A stretch of 64,000 nucleotides of DNA from Portunus trituberculatus (Eukaryota > Arthropoda > Malacostraca > Decapoda > Portunidae): assembly GCF_017591435.1 (NCBI RefSeq), contig NC_059259.1, forward strand, positions 828,130-892,129, written 5' to 3'. Under the pieces are notes generated by a model that searched no databases, was not told the DNA's origin, and saw nothing but the letters and a program-made list of their open reading frames with translations. The position numbers and the translations under genes are program-made. How positions within the stretch are numbered: the stretch's first letter is position 1; each line of letters starts with the position of its first letter. Shown piece by piece: positions 10,124 to 21,945 of this stretch.

Positions 10124-12928
10124 ACACTAAACCCAACACCTACATCAGATTGGAACCATCAGTTAAAACAGGGATGTCATCAGAATGAGTGGAAAAGTGT
10201 CCTAAAAACCGTGTGTGGGACAGAGCTGGTGGGAAATCCTTCTTGCCATCCATGGCAGGAGGGAATAATGACACAACAGGAAGCTGCCAATAACCAACTC
10301 GTGGAAGCCGGAAAGAGTAGACAGGAGCGGGGGCGAGAGATAAGTCATGAGATTTGCGATTCGAAGGCCAAGAGGTTTAGGGAGACAAGGTCGAGTGACT
10401 TACGCCTGCGAACGCAAGTCCCGCAATATTGACAGACAAGGGACAGAATCAGGAAGACGGTGGGTGCGAAACCAACACCGGAGCATCGAAGACTGGGGCC
10501 GGAGGTCGAGCGGCCAGAAACCAGCATCCACTAGTAGGCTAGGAATTGAAGATGTCCGAAATGCCAATCGGACCCCAGCATGATGCACGGAGTCAAGCAA
10601 GCGTAGCCGTGCATCCGGATAATGCCTGCCGACAAGACGCCTTAAGAGAACGGAAATGGGGAACCCAGGTGAGACGGTTGTCAAATAAAGGCCAAGATAT
10701 CGAGTCGCCTCCACGCATGAGAGGCGTCTATTGGTGAGGTATAAATCAGGGTCTGGATGGACACCACGGTTGCGACAAAATGCATGACTACGGTCTTCGA
10801 GGTGGAGAATCGAAAACCGTTCATGTTGGCCCAACTGGACACCCTATTGATCGCCAGTTGGAGCTTGCGCTCAATCAGTGACATCCTAGCAGCAGCAAAG
10901 AAATACATAAATCATCAACATATAAGGAGCTGTGAATGCCATCTGGAAGAGTATCAATAACACCATTTATGGCGACTGCGAATAGTGTAACACTAAGAAT
11001 ACTTCCCTGTGGGACACCATCATTTAGAGCAGTAGCCTCGGAGAGAACACTCCCAACTCGAACCCGTAAAAGACGTCTGGATAAAAACTGCTGAATAAAA
11101 ATAGGAAGGTGGCCACGAAGGCCAAAATTAAACAAAGACTGTAAAATGCCATGACACCAAGCCGTGTCGTAGGCCTTCTCCAGGTCAAAAAAGACTGTTA
11201 CTTGATGGTGGTGATTAGCGAAGGCCTCACAAATAGAAGACTCTAGGGATAAAAGAGCATCAGTAGTAGACCTCATCTTTCGGAAGCCGTACTGTACCGA
11301 TGACAAGTACTTCCCTCTCCAAGTACCACATGAGTCTTACATTTACCATCTTTTCTAACACTTTACAAATGCAGGATGTCAAAGATATAGGACGGTAGTT
11401 CGTAGCCTGAAGATTATCTTTCCCAGGCTTCGGAAATGGGAGAACCACTGCCACAGCCCAAGAAGATGGAAAGTCACCGGTATGCCAAATCATATTATAA
11501 AGATTTAATAAAAAGTTAAAAGCACTGTCAGACATGTGGCGCAAGAAGGCATAAGGAATATCATCTGGGCCAGGAGAAGAGTCATGACACTGGGACAAAG
11601 CAGTCCGCAACTCGGAGGCAGAGAAGGGGACATTATAAGACCCCTCCAGTGGAAGAAAAATTTATGCCGAGAGATTCCATTCTCTGGCGGTGACGTGCAG
11701 GATGCCTCCGGGAAACACTGGCAAAGTGCTCCGCGAAGAGGTCGGCGACAGTCTAGGGTCTGGCACCGTTCGCCCAGCAGACAACAAAACTGGTGGGGAA
11801 GGAGCAGAATACTTCCCAGCAATTCGGCGGACTTTGTTAAAGACATCCGTAAGAGGGTGCGGCATTAATGGAAGAGACATAAGCTTTCCAAGAGGCTCTT
11901 TGTGCCTCTTTCAAAACGCGGCGGGCTCGAGCTCGGCAGCGCCGAAAAGCGTCCAGACACTGCGGGTCCCCACGATGTCGCCGGAGACGAGAGAAAGCTG
12001 CCCGTTTCTCTTTCACAGCTTTGTGCATGCTGCGTTCCACCAAGGAACGGGACGCTTAGTAAAGCGACCGGACGTCCTAGGGATTGTCTGAAGCGCTGCT
12101 GAATGTAAAAATCTGTAAAATAATCAACAGCCTCAGCACAAGTAGAAAAGTCAGCCAACGGACGGATAAAAGCTAAGGTCTGTGAATCGAGGCCAATCTG
12201 CCTTGTCTAAAACCCAGCGTGGGGGCCGGGACTGTGGCTCAGAGTTCACAGATTCCAATAAAATCGGAAAGTGGTCACTACCGTGTAAATCCGGTAGGAC
12301 CCGCCAATTAAAATCAAGGAAAGAATTAGATGTACAGATAGAAAGATCGATAGCTGTAAAAGTCCCAGTAGGACTGTGGAAATGTGTAACACCCCTGGAA
12401 TTTCAAATCTCCAATCCCTCATCCTCAATAAAAGAATTGATTAAAACCCCACGAGGATTACTAGCACCTTCATCCCACAATGGGTGACGGCCGTTAAAAT
12501 CTCCCAACAAGAGAAAAGGCGGAGTCAGGTTACGCACCAGGCCTTCAAGCTCACCCCTGGGGACAGGAACCCGAGGAGAGAGATATAAACTGCAAATGGT
12601 GTAGGATCGTCCCATAAAGACTTTAACAGCAACCACCTGAAGGGGAGAGTTAAGTTGTAGAGGGACAAAAGGTATATCCTGACGGGCTATAATAGCTGTG
12701 CCACCGTCGTGGCCCTGTTCAGGGAAAGGAGTGCTAAAAAAGGCACGATAGCCAGAAGGACTAGAATAAGTACAATCACCTAGTATAGTCTCTTGTAGAG
12801 CTACACAGGCTGTAGAGAACTCCGACAATAAAGCTCGGAGTTCCTCCCACGAGGCGCGAAGGCCTCTACAGTTCCACTGTAGAAGCTTGAAGATGACTAT
12901 TTAGGTGCAGTGGACGGGCAAGCCTTGA
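10124..12928 (-). mobile_element. LINE (subfamily A), minus strand, endonuclease to early RNase H
   Basis: On the minus strand: the ORF2 start region near 12890, endonuclease (12828-12403, LLLGDFNGRHPLWDEG), linker (12158-11840), RT (11610-10875, with GVPQGSILSVTL and SSLYVDDLCIS) and connection region (10834-10400). It is joined to subfamily B at about 10123. RT and linker are split by frameshifts. The upstream end is joined head-on to plus-strand LINE at 12928. Confidence 0.85.
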
Positions 12929-14039
12929 AGGATTTTCTGCCAGTTCTGTCGCACACTCGGTTTTTAGAACACTTTCTTATTCATTCTAATGACACACTTG
13001 TTTTTACTGATGGTTCCAAATCCGATGCAGGCGTCGGGTTTAGTGTAGTTTTCCTCTCTTTATATCGGTGTGGCAGCCTTCCTTCGGTAGCCTCCGTCTT
13101 TACTGCGGAGTTGTCTGCCATAGTTTTAGCTTTACAGATTATTTTTACTTTCCCGGTTTCGTCTTTTACAATTTTTAGTGACTGTCGCTCTTACTGCTCT
13201 CTCTTGCACTGTCTCCCTTAATCCTCTGGTTTTATCAGCCCTGGAGTGGCTATACCTACTTACCAGAAGAGGATATCGTGTTGGGTTATGTTGGGTCCCT
13301 GGTCACGTTGGTGTTCCAGGGAATGAACACGCAGACCGCCTCACTAAAGAGGCAGCAAGTCGCGCTCCATCTCTTGCCCCTATTCCGTTCCGAGATGTAT
13401 TTACTGTAATTCGTGAGGCAGTTGCTGCACTTTGGCAGAGGAGATGGCTAAAGGGGGTTGCAACCTCAAAAATGTGAGAGATTACTACTTCCACACTCCC
13501 TCAGTGGACTTACACCCATGTCCGGGATCGCCGTGCACAGACTTAATTGGCGCGACTTCGTATAGGTCACACGTACCTTACACAAAGGTACCTCCTGACC
13601 AGGGACCCTCAACCTTACTGTGATGATTGCCTGGTGCCGCTTACGGTGTGGCACGTACTAGTGGAGTGCCCTAGTTTGACTGATTTAAGACACCGCTATC
13701 TCTGTTGCGGTAGAGATAGCGGTGTCTATTATATCTCAAAGGTCCTTGGGCCAGAGTGCCTGGCCCAAGGCCATGATGTTTTTATTATTTTTGGAGAAGT
13801 GAGCCTTCTCCCAAATATGTGAATTTTATTTAATATTATTGTATTTACTTATTTGTTCTTTAGATACTTTTAATTGCATAATTTTTAATTGCTTTTAGTT
13901 AGTTTTTTACGAAGTTTTTACTATTATAGTTTTTAATCCCTTTGTTTCCTTTTCTTTCATATTTTCTTTTTACCTTTTTGTAACGGCGCCATTTGACCTA
14001 AGATGTTGAGGCGCCTAAACAAAATCCATCCATCCATCC
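12929..14039 (+). mobile_element. LINE (subfamily A), RNase H to 3' tail
   Basis: RNase H (FTDGSKSDAGVGF near 13000; GHVGVPGNEHADRLTKEA at 13300-13355), the CDDCLVP Cys/His tail (13610-13640), a stop near 13822, and a 3' UTR with GGCGCC at 13985-13990 and 14010-14015. The ATCC tail ends near 14039. The 3' flanking DNA (ACACCTTTTGGG) is the same target as for the copy at 41467-46101, so the two are the same insertion in the two arms of the inverted duplication. Confidence 0.87.
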
Positions 14040-14267
14040 TACACCTTTTGGGTAAACACAAATAGGAGAGGACCCAAACTTCCCTTTGCGGTTGCCAGAT
14101 TCACCAGATATCGTAATATTTCATACAAAAGGTGGTCAATTGGATATCGTATATTTTTGGATATTCTACTGTCACATACCGATTTATTGAAGTAGCTTAA
14201 GTATTTTTAAACAAATATATACGGCATAAAGGTTTTAATAGTAAAATTAAGTTTATAATCATGCATG

Positions 14268-14341
<74 letters not shown>

Positions 14342-14529
14342 TCTCTGGAAAAAAAATTTGTTACTCATTTGATAACTTAGTCAGTATGACCTTTTCTTTC
14401 GTTCTGGACTAGGAAGTAAACTACACGAAACCATGAACATATGAAACCTAGCACATGAGTATTTTCATAACTTAGAAATCAAAGTCTGTTAATGAGATTG
14501 TTAATGAGTTTGTTAAGTTCAGTTTTTCT
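14040..14529. other. inverted-duplication spacer with an (AT)n tract
   Basis: No gene was recognised. 14040-14270 is the reverse complement of 41237-41452, and 14340-14529 is the reverse complement of about 36782-36960. In the right arm the (AT)n tract between these blocks is occupied by an LTR element. Confidence 0.8.
14271..14339. repeat. (AT)n microsatellite
   Basis: About 34 uninterrupted AT units. Confidence 0.97.
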
Positions 14530-15069
14530 TGCCCCTCCAACTGCTTACTCTGTATAAGGGCCTTATCCGTCCCTGTATGGAGTACTCTTCGCATGTTTGG
14601 GGGAGTTCCAGTCACACAGCTTTGCTTGGTAGGGTGGAATCGAAAGCTCTTCGTCTCATCAACTCCCCTCCTCTGACTAACTGTTTTCAGTCTCTTTCTC
14701 ACCGCCGAAATGTTTCATCCCTCTCTATAATTTATCACTATTTTCATGGTAACTGTTCTACTGATCTTGCTAACTGCATGCCTCCCCTCCTCCTGCGGCC
14801 ACGCTGCACAAGGCTTTCTTCTTCCTCTCATCCCTATTCTGTCCAACTCCCTAATGCAAGATTTAACCAGTACGCTCAATCATTCATCCCTTTCACTGGT
14901 AAACTCTGCAACTCCCTCCCTGCATCTGTATTTCTGAATTCCTACAACTTGTCTTCTTTTAAGAGGGAGGTATCAAGGCATTTGCTCCCCTAATTCTGGC
15001 TGACGGTTTTGGCACTTTTTGAAGTCTTTGAAGAGCCAGCGCTCTTCCCTACGTAAAAAAAAAAAAAAA
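14530..15069 (+). mobile_element. poly-A LINE, ORF2 C-terminal fragment (copy 1)
   Basis: An uninterrupted frame (14529-14993) reads LLTLYKGLIRPCMEYSSHVW, LRLINSP, CSTDLANCMPPLLL and SFIPFTGKLCNSLPASVF. This is the region after RT that is common in Jockey/CR1-group non-LTR elements. A poly-A run ends the copy near 15069. Two minus-strand copies lie at 29293-29719 and 36165-36781. The clade is not certain. Confidence 0.8.
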
Positions 15070-15082
15070 GGAAAAATAAAAA

Positions 15083-15340
15083 ACTCGTGAGAGCCGGAAA
15101 GAGTAGACAGGAGTGGGGGCGATAGATAAGTCCGTCATGAGATTTGCGACTCGAAGGCCAAAAGGTTTAGGGAGACTAGCTCGAGTGACATACACCTGCG
15201 AGCGTGAGTCCCGCAATATTGACACACAAGGGACAATCAGGATGACGGTGGGTGCGAAACCAACACCGGAGCATCGAAGACTGGCGCCGGAGGTCTAGCG
15301 CCCAGAAACCATCATCCACTATAGTCTGTCCAACGGATGC
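15083..15340 (-). mobile_element. LINE (subfamily A) scrap
   Basis: This is the reverse complement of the post-RT region, the segment that reads LRRQSSMLRCWF in full copies, with a matching scrap in the opposite arm (29030-29292). It is too short and broken to be functional. Confidence 0.75.
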
Positions 15341-15974
15341 TGAAGGAAAAATATCATCAGTTTTACGGCAAAGACAGTCAAAAGCCGAACGTACCTGATT
15401 TAACGATCTTTGGGGAATTTAGCCAACCGCAAGTCCCTGAAGGCAAGTGAATCGGGTAGAGAAGGCAGGAAGAATGAATGGGTAGGGCAAGTGACCGTTT
15501 GCTCCAAAGTCAATATAAAATAGCGTTAATGTTTTTAATATAATTTATTTTTTAAAGTTCGAAAATGGTAATAACAAAGTCAATATGAAATATTGTTCGT
15601 GTTTTTAATGCAATTCATTTTTTACTTGATTCGCTTTTCATCTAGAATTATTAAGTTGGCAACTAAGGTCAGGTCATCTTATGGCTTGCTCCTCCGAGAT
15701 GACAAGACAGACTGCAGTTATCCCTTTGCTCTACTCGAGAGCAGTGCTGGATATCCATACTCTCATATCATCAACAGACTACAAGGTACGTACTTATCAT
15801 ATATGTTACTAAAATATTGATTAATTTTATATGTAATACGAGAATAGCTTGGTACATTCACGCATTGTTTTGATGGGTTGTTGTGTTGCGTTGTTATGTA
15901 TTGTCATGTCTCACATTGTGTGCGTGGAAAGAAGAGAATTAACACACATAGTCTATGTGTGCGTTCAGGGTCAG
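15341..15974. other. inverted-duplication spacer
   Basis: It matches 28451-29029 in inverted orientation. A 75-residue frame (15593-15820) is conserved in the other arm, but conservation only reflects recent duplication. No family was recognised. Confidence 0.6.
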
Positions 15975-18195
15975 GGGTAACACACGTACATGAGTGTGGA
16001 GGGTCGAGGAGCAACACACATATGTGGGCGTGGAGCATACGGGGAAACACATGCGTGGGCGTGGAGGATCGAGGGACAACACACATGCGTGGGCGTAAAG
16101 GATCGAGGGACAGCACACATGCGTGGGCGTGGAGGATCGAGGGGCAACACACATGCGTGGGCGTAGAGGATCCAGGGGCAGCACACATGCGTGGGCGTGG
16201 AGGATAGAGGGGCAACATACATGCGTGGACGTGGAGGGTCGAGGGGCAACAAACATGCGTGGGCGTGGATAGTCGAGGGGCAACATACATGCGTGGGCGT
16301 GGAGGGTCGAGGGGCAACATACATGCGTGGGCGTGGATGGTCGATGGGCAACATACATGCGTGGGCGTGGAGGGTCAAGGGGCAACATACATGCGTGGAC
16401 GTGGAGGGTCGAGGGGCAACATACATGCGTGGGCGTGGATGGTCGAGGGGCAACATACATGCATGGGCGTGGATGGTCGAGGGGCAACATACATGCGTGG
16501 GCGTGGAGGGTCGATGGGCAACATACATGCGTGGGCATGAATGGTCGAGGGGCAACATACATGCGTGGGCGTGGAGGGTCGAGGGGCAACATACGTGCGT
16601 GGGCGTAGATGGTCGAGGGGCACCATACATGCGTGGGCGTGGAGGGTCGAGGGGCAACATACATGCGTGGACGTGGAGGGTCGAAGGGCAACATACATGC
16701 GTGGGCTTGGATGGTCGAGGGGCAACATACATGCGTGGGCGTGGAGGGTCAAGGGGCAACATACATGCGTGGGCGTGGATGGTCGATGGGCAACATACAT
16801 GCGTGGAGGGTCGAGGGGCAACATACATGCGTGGACGTGGAGGATCGAGAGGCAACATACATGCGTGGGCGTGGATGGTCGAGGGGCAACATACATGCGT
16901 GGGCGTGGATGGTCGAGGGGCAACATACATGCGTGGGCGTGGAGGGTCGATGGGCAACATACATGCGTGGGCGTGGATGGTCGAGGGGCAACATACATGC
17001 GTGGGCGTGGAGGGTCGATGGGCAACATACATGCGTGGGCGTGAATGGTCGAGGGGCAACATACATGCGTGGGCGTGGAGGGTCGAGGGGCAACATACGT
17101 GCGTGGGCGTAGATGGTCGAGGGCACCATACATGCGTGGGCGTGGAGGGTCGAGGGCAACATACATGCGTGGACGTGGAGGGTCGAGGGCAACATACATG
17201 CGTGGGCTTGGATGGTCGAGGGCAACATACATGCGTGGGCGTGGAGGGTCAAGGGGCAACATACATGCGTGGGCGTGGATGGTCGATGGGCAACATACAT
17301 GCGTGGAGGGTCGAGGGGCAACATACATGCGTGGACGTGGAGGATCGAGAGGCAACATACATGCGTGGGCGTGGATGGTCGAGGGCAACATACATGCGTG
17401 GGCGTGGATGGTCGAGGGGCAACATACATGCGTGGGCGTGGAGGGTCGATGGGCAACATACATGCGTGGGCGTGGATGGTCGAGGGGCAACATACATGCG
17501 TGGGCGTGGAGGGTCGATGGGCAACATACATGCGTGGGCGTGAATGGTCGAGGGGCAACATACATGCGTGGGCGTGGAGGGTCGAGGGGCAACATACGTG
17601 CGTGGGCGTAGATGGTCGAGGGGCACCATACATGCGTGGGCGTGGAGGGTCGAGGGGCAACATACATGCGTGGACGTGGAGGGTCGAGGGGCAACATACA
17701 TGCGTGGGCTTGGATGGTCGAGGGGCAACATACATGCGTGGGCGTGGAGGGTCAAGGGGCAACATACATGCGTGGGCGTGGATGGTCGATGGGCAACATA
17801 CATGCGTGGAGGGTCGAGGGGCAACATACATGCGTGGACGTGGAGGATCGAGAGGCAACATACATGCGTGGGCGTGGATGGTCGAGGGGCAACATACATG
17901 CGTGGGCGTGGATGGTCGAGGGGCAACATACATGCGTGGGCGTGGAGGGTCGATGGGCAACATACATGCGTGGGCGTGGATGGTCGAGGGGCAACATACA
18001 TGCGTGGGCGTGGAGGGTCGAGGGGCAATATACATGCTTGGGCGTGGATGGTCGAGGGGCAACATACATGTGTGGGCGTGGAGGGTCAAGAGGCAACATA
18101 CATGCGTGGACGTGGAGGGTCGAGGGGCAACATACATGCGTGGGCGTGGATGGTCGAGGGGCAACATACATGCGTGGGCGTGGAGGGTCGAGGGC
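15975..18195 (+). repeat. 34-bp minisatellite, about 65 units, with a higher-order repeat
   Basis: The unit is GGGCGTGGAGGGTCGAGG followed by GGCAACATACATGCGT, 34 bp in total. Variant units (GGATGG, GGACG, CGATGG, a 28-bp short unit lacking GGGCGT) recur in a fixed order, giving a higher-order period of 504 bp (14 x 34 + 28) from 16541 to 17045, then 499 bp to 17544. The unit contains no stop in any phase on either strand and 34 is not a multiple of three, so all six frames stay open for hundreds of codons. This explains the very long frames (up to about 500 codons) without any gene. Confidence 0.96.
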
Positions 18196-18506
18196 AAGTT
18201 GGGGACCGTAAGGCTTACAGTATGGCATACTTCTCCCGAATCGGGGGGGACCAGCATACAGCTCGCCTTGCGCTCCTCGGAGGTGAATGCTTGGCGGTTT
18301 CTGGCAACCTTTGTTTATCAACAAACCGCAGACGGCCGCCGCTTCACCACTATATTTTCAGTGTGGGGGATGTAAATGCTATTTTGACAGCTTATGCGAC
18401 GTCACAGAACATCAAAAACAATGTGGTAAGTCTGTTATCCCTTGTAGAATGCTGGAATAAGGCAATATGACCAAAATATTAGTATTTATAGCAATAAAAG
18501 ACGGTG
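18196..18506. other. unassigned segment
   Basis: Found in the left arm only, between the minisatellite and a Harbinger-like fragment. The right arm has different sequence here. Nothing was recognised. Confidence 0.5.
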
Positions 18507-18890
18507 TTATATATGTGTCGTATTTCTTCCCACAGCCTCTGAGGCAGAAGAGACAGCCTCTACCGCCATGGTAGCTGCTGCAGAGGCCCCTCCAGCACCT
18601 TTGGCTGCAGGGACAGTTTCCCTTTGCATTCGAAAGTGTTTCTTGAAGTCTTTCCCGGAGTAAAGAGGCACTATAGTCTCTGCATAGTCCTTGACTCGCA
18701 CAGGACTTGGCGGCCTATCCTCTCCCTCTTCTCCTTGCCTTGGCAGCCTCTCTTCTCCCTCTTCCTCTTGCCTCAGCAATATTTCCTCCTCTCGTGCTAC
18801 GAGGAGCTCTGCAGCGTCCAACAGAGGGTCTTTTGCGAGCTCTTGAGCGAGGAGGAGAAGAGCCAGCTTGGACGGCCATCTGTTAACCAT
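18507..18890 (-). pseudogene. PIF/Harbinger-like transposase, N-terminal fragment
   Basis: The 127-residue frame begins MVNRWPSKLALLLLAQEL, continues through an acidic stretch and contains DYAETIVPLYSGKDFKKHF. That motif resembles the start of HARBI1-like transposases, where a Y-x-E-x(2)-(I/V)-P-x-Y ... F-x-x-H-F-R segment precedes the DDE domain. The rest becomes Ala-rich and ends without a nuclease domain, so it is a fragment or first exon. The call rests on motif memory. Confidence 0.5.
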
Positions 18891-18916
18891 ACCCGTATGG
18901 CTATACGCGTTCCCTT

Positions 18917-18965
18917 GCGTTCCGTTGGGGGTTGCGGGGGAGCGTGCTAACCTCCAACGGAACGC
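18917..18965. repeat. 12-bp perfect inverted repeat (hairpin)
   Basis: GCGTTCCGTTGG at 18917-18928 and its reverse complement at 18954-18965, with a 25-bp loop. It sits beside the truncated tRNA at 18970. Confidence 0.85.
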
Positions 18966-18969
18966 AGCA

Positions 18970-19019
18970 CCGGTCTCCCGCGTGACAGGCGGGGATACTA
19001 ACCACTATACTACCGAGGA
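18970..19019 (-). pseudogene. truncated tRNA-Asp(GUC) remnant
   Basis: On the minus strand it matches the 5' 50 nt of the tRNA-Asp gene at 27088-27159, through the GTC anticodon arm. It stops in the variable/T-arm region (GAGACCGG) and lacks the T arm and 3' acceptor strand. It cannot form a tRNA. Confidence 0.85.
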
Positions 19020-20228
19020 TGCAGTACCCCATGATGAGGCATGTACCATTTTCCAAGAGACTCTTCATCAGCTTCATATGGCACAGGTTCAGAATAACCT
19101 TTTACTAAAAGTTGGTTCATGAATTCTGAGTACTTGGTACGATATTCAAGAACTCTTGATAATTTTAACTTTAAGCTCTCCAGTCTTTTTAGGGCAATGC
19201 ATTTGTTGTTTCGGATGTGTGGGCTTTCCTCTCTAAAAGGCAGGCCAATCTGATAATGCCCATCATCCTTCTGCGTGCAAGAGTTTTCTGTTTTCCTTGT
19301 CCACTGTTTATCTTCCTCCGAGGGTCCTCTTGTGGTTGCAGTTAGATCCTTAAATTCCATGTTATACAAATTCTCCAGCATTTGTTCTACGCTTGTGTCG
19401 TTGATTTTTACTCTATTTATCCGGATATTGTTCGATAGGAATTCTTGGGACGATTCAGTAACCACCCAGCCTAGTTTAGTTTTAACAGCAAATTGTTCTC
19501 CATCTTTGTCACTGTTAACAATCTCCCATGGCTCAACCGCCTGGGGAACATTATTACCAATCATTAGTCTTATCTCCGAATCATACTCGGGTATGTTTAT
19601 GTGCTGGAGGTGGGGCCATTTCTTGATATCACCAGTTCTTATTATGTCCTCCTTTTCTACTGGTATCTTGTCTATTGCGTAAATTGGTGGTAATCTTATG
19701 AAGTTGTTTTTAACAGAACAAACTTTGAGTGACGATGGTTTGGTGACTCCAATGATTAGGTGTTAGAGGCAACAAATCATCTTTATCCTCTGACATAATT
19801 GTCAGTGGGCGACTGTTAATAATAGCCTTTACCTCACACATTAGAGTCACCAAACCATCGTCACTCAAAGATTGTTCTGTTAAGATACCATTTAAAATCC
19901 TTGTTACTGGCCTTATCATGGGCTCCCATACACCCCCAAAGTGAGATGCATAGGGAGGGTTGAAACTCCAGTCTATACCTTTCCTTAACATTGATTCGTG
20001 TATTTGCTTACCATTCCATTCACTATGCTCCGACTCTGGAATTTCCTCATCCCCTCCTAATTTTTGACGACAAAGCTCTTGCATTAACATACGACCTTAT
20101 AAAAAATTGAAGGTGAAACCATTCCTAAAGGGTCATACATTGAGCCTATCGTAGACAGTATTCCTCTTTTAGTGGAAGGTTTCGATGTCATATTTACAGC
20201 AATATTAAGGGTATCGGCGTTCACATCC
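19020..20228 (-). mobile_element. BEL/Pao pol fragment, rearranged (left arm)
   Basis: The minus strand reads, in transcription order, a segment after RT (STKRGILSTIGSMYDPLG, near 20150), integrase C-terminal sequence (WSFNPPYASHFGGVWEPM, EVKAIINSRPLT; 20090-19710), then a protease/early-RT piece (frame 19564-19010: IGNNVPQAVEPWE, LGWVVTESS, WYMPHHGVLHP). The natural order is protease, RT, A17, integrase, so the fragment is permuted. A 46-bp inverted repeat lies at the joint (19710-19754 and 19839-19884). The 184-residue piece is intact but lacks the RT core. Confidence 0.85.
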
Positions 20229-21945
20229 CACAACAATTACAATTACAGGAAATACATCTCGGAACGGAATAGGGGCAAGAGATGGAGCGCGACTTGCTGC
20301 CTCTTTAGCGAGGCGATCTGCGTGTTCATTCCCTGGAACACCAACGTGACCAGGGACCCAACAGAACCCACGATATCCTCTTCTGGTAAGTAGGTATAGC
20401 CACTCCAGGGCTGATAAAACCAAAAGATTAATGATTAATGAGATTTGCAACTCTAAGGCCAAAAGGTTTAGGGAGACTCGGTCGAGTGACATATGCCTGC
20501 GAGCGCGAGTCCCGCAATAATGACAGACAGGGGACAAAATCAGGAAGACGGTGGGTGCGATACCAACACCGGAGCATCGAAGACTGGCGCCGGAGGTCCA
20601 ACGGCCAGAAACCAGCATCTACTAGTAAGCTAGGTATTGGAGATGTCCAAAATGCATCCGTAACCAAGCGGAGCCCTGCATGATGCACAATGGGTGAAGG
20701 CCATTAAAATCTCCCAGCAAGAGGAAAGGCAGAGTCAGCTGACGCACAAGACCGTCAAGCTCACCCCTGGAGACATGAACCCGAGGAGGGAGATATAAAG
20801 TGCAAATAGTGTAGGATCGTCCCATAAAAACCTTAACAGCAACCACGTGAAGGGGAGAGTTGAGTTGCAAGGGGACAACAGATATGTCTTGACGGACTAG
20901 GATAGCTATGCCACCGTGGTGGTCCTGGTCAGGGAAAGGAGTGCTAAAAAAGATACGATAGCCAGGAGGACTAGAATAATTTCTATCACCTATCATAGTC
21001 TCTTCTAAAGCTACACAGGCTGGACAGAACTCCGACAATAAAGCTCGGAGTTCCCCCCACGAGGCACGAAGGCCTCTACAGTTCCACTGTAGAAGCTTGA
21101 AGATGTGTATTTAGGTGCAGTGGACGGGTGAGTTTTTTGAATTGGCTGCCCGTGGCTCGCCTGACTAGAAATAATCAACCGACGAGAAGACACCGGGAGT
21201 TGAGATGTACCGGGTCGTTGGACAGCAGCCTTTCGGCCTACCGTTGAGTGATGCGAACCATCATCACTCCTACCGGTCATCGGAAGACGAGGGTCAGGAT
21301 GGACTGATAGAGTGGGTCCACGAGGGACGGCTGTGACAATATCATCGGACGTCTCCATGCAAAGACCGTCCTCATCACAAGAAGCCCGATCTGAGACAGA
21401 GGGTGTCACAGAAGGCTGAACAGAAACCACTGGAGCTACCCTAGTAGAGCGGTCCCTGGAGAACTCACGATTATGTGCACCGGGAGAAACCTTAAACTGC
21501 TTAGGCTGAGCTAAATCTAACTACTCCGCGGAGCCTCGGTGCCATTTGGTCATGCTCTTCAAAAGCTTAGGCGATGCAGGAGGCAAATGGACATCCACTA
21601 CATGGGTTAGTTTGGTCAAGTCCGTATTATTCTCATCGCTTCTTGCAGGTGACTCAACTGAGTCATCAGTCAAAAGAGTAAACCTATTGGCCAAGTGAAC
21701 AGGACCACCCTCCCGAACAGAGCGAGAGGTAGCAGAAGGGGTTGTCTTTGGACCGGCAGACTCATCTGAAGTGCGTGCAGCCAATGAAGCATAAGATGTC
21801 GCACCAGTACCAGCCTTCTGGCGGTACAGGAGTTCACGGCGGGCACTACCGAGACTGATGAACTGAGTGTTAGCAAGCTGTAGAATGTCCTGCTCCAGGC
21901 GATACCTAGGGCATTGCCTGGAACGTACCTGGTGAGCATCACGGC
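20229..21945 (-). mobile_element. LINE (subfamily A), left arm, with two internal deletions
   Basis: On the minus strand: the end of ORF1 (21945-21430, running into the gap), the ORF2 start (about 21090), and endonuclease (21038-20700, VFMGRSYTICTLYLPPR). A direct jump at about 20690 to the region after RT removes the RT. A further jump at about 20440 enters late RNase H (GHVGVPGNEHADRLAKEA). The right-arm counterpart (22446-25884) keeps these parts. The BEL joint at 20228 is identical in both arms. Confidence 0.87.

Noticed and set aside
15975..18195. CRISPR-like regular repeat array
   Set aside because: Units are contiguous without unique spacers and the DNA is eukaryotic, so it is a minisatellite.
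15939..18470. Very long open frames (up to 502 codons) on both strands
   Set aside because: They are a by-product of a stop-free 34-bp unit that cycles through all phases. There is no start context, and all frames are open on both strands.
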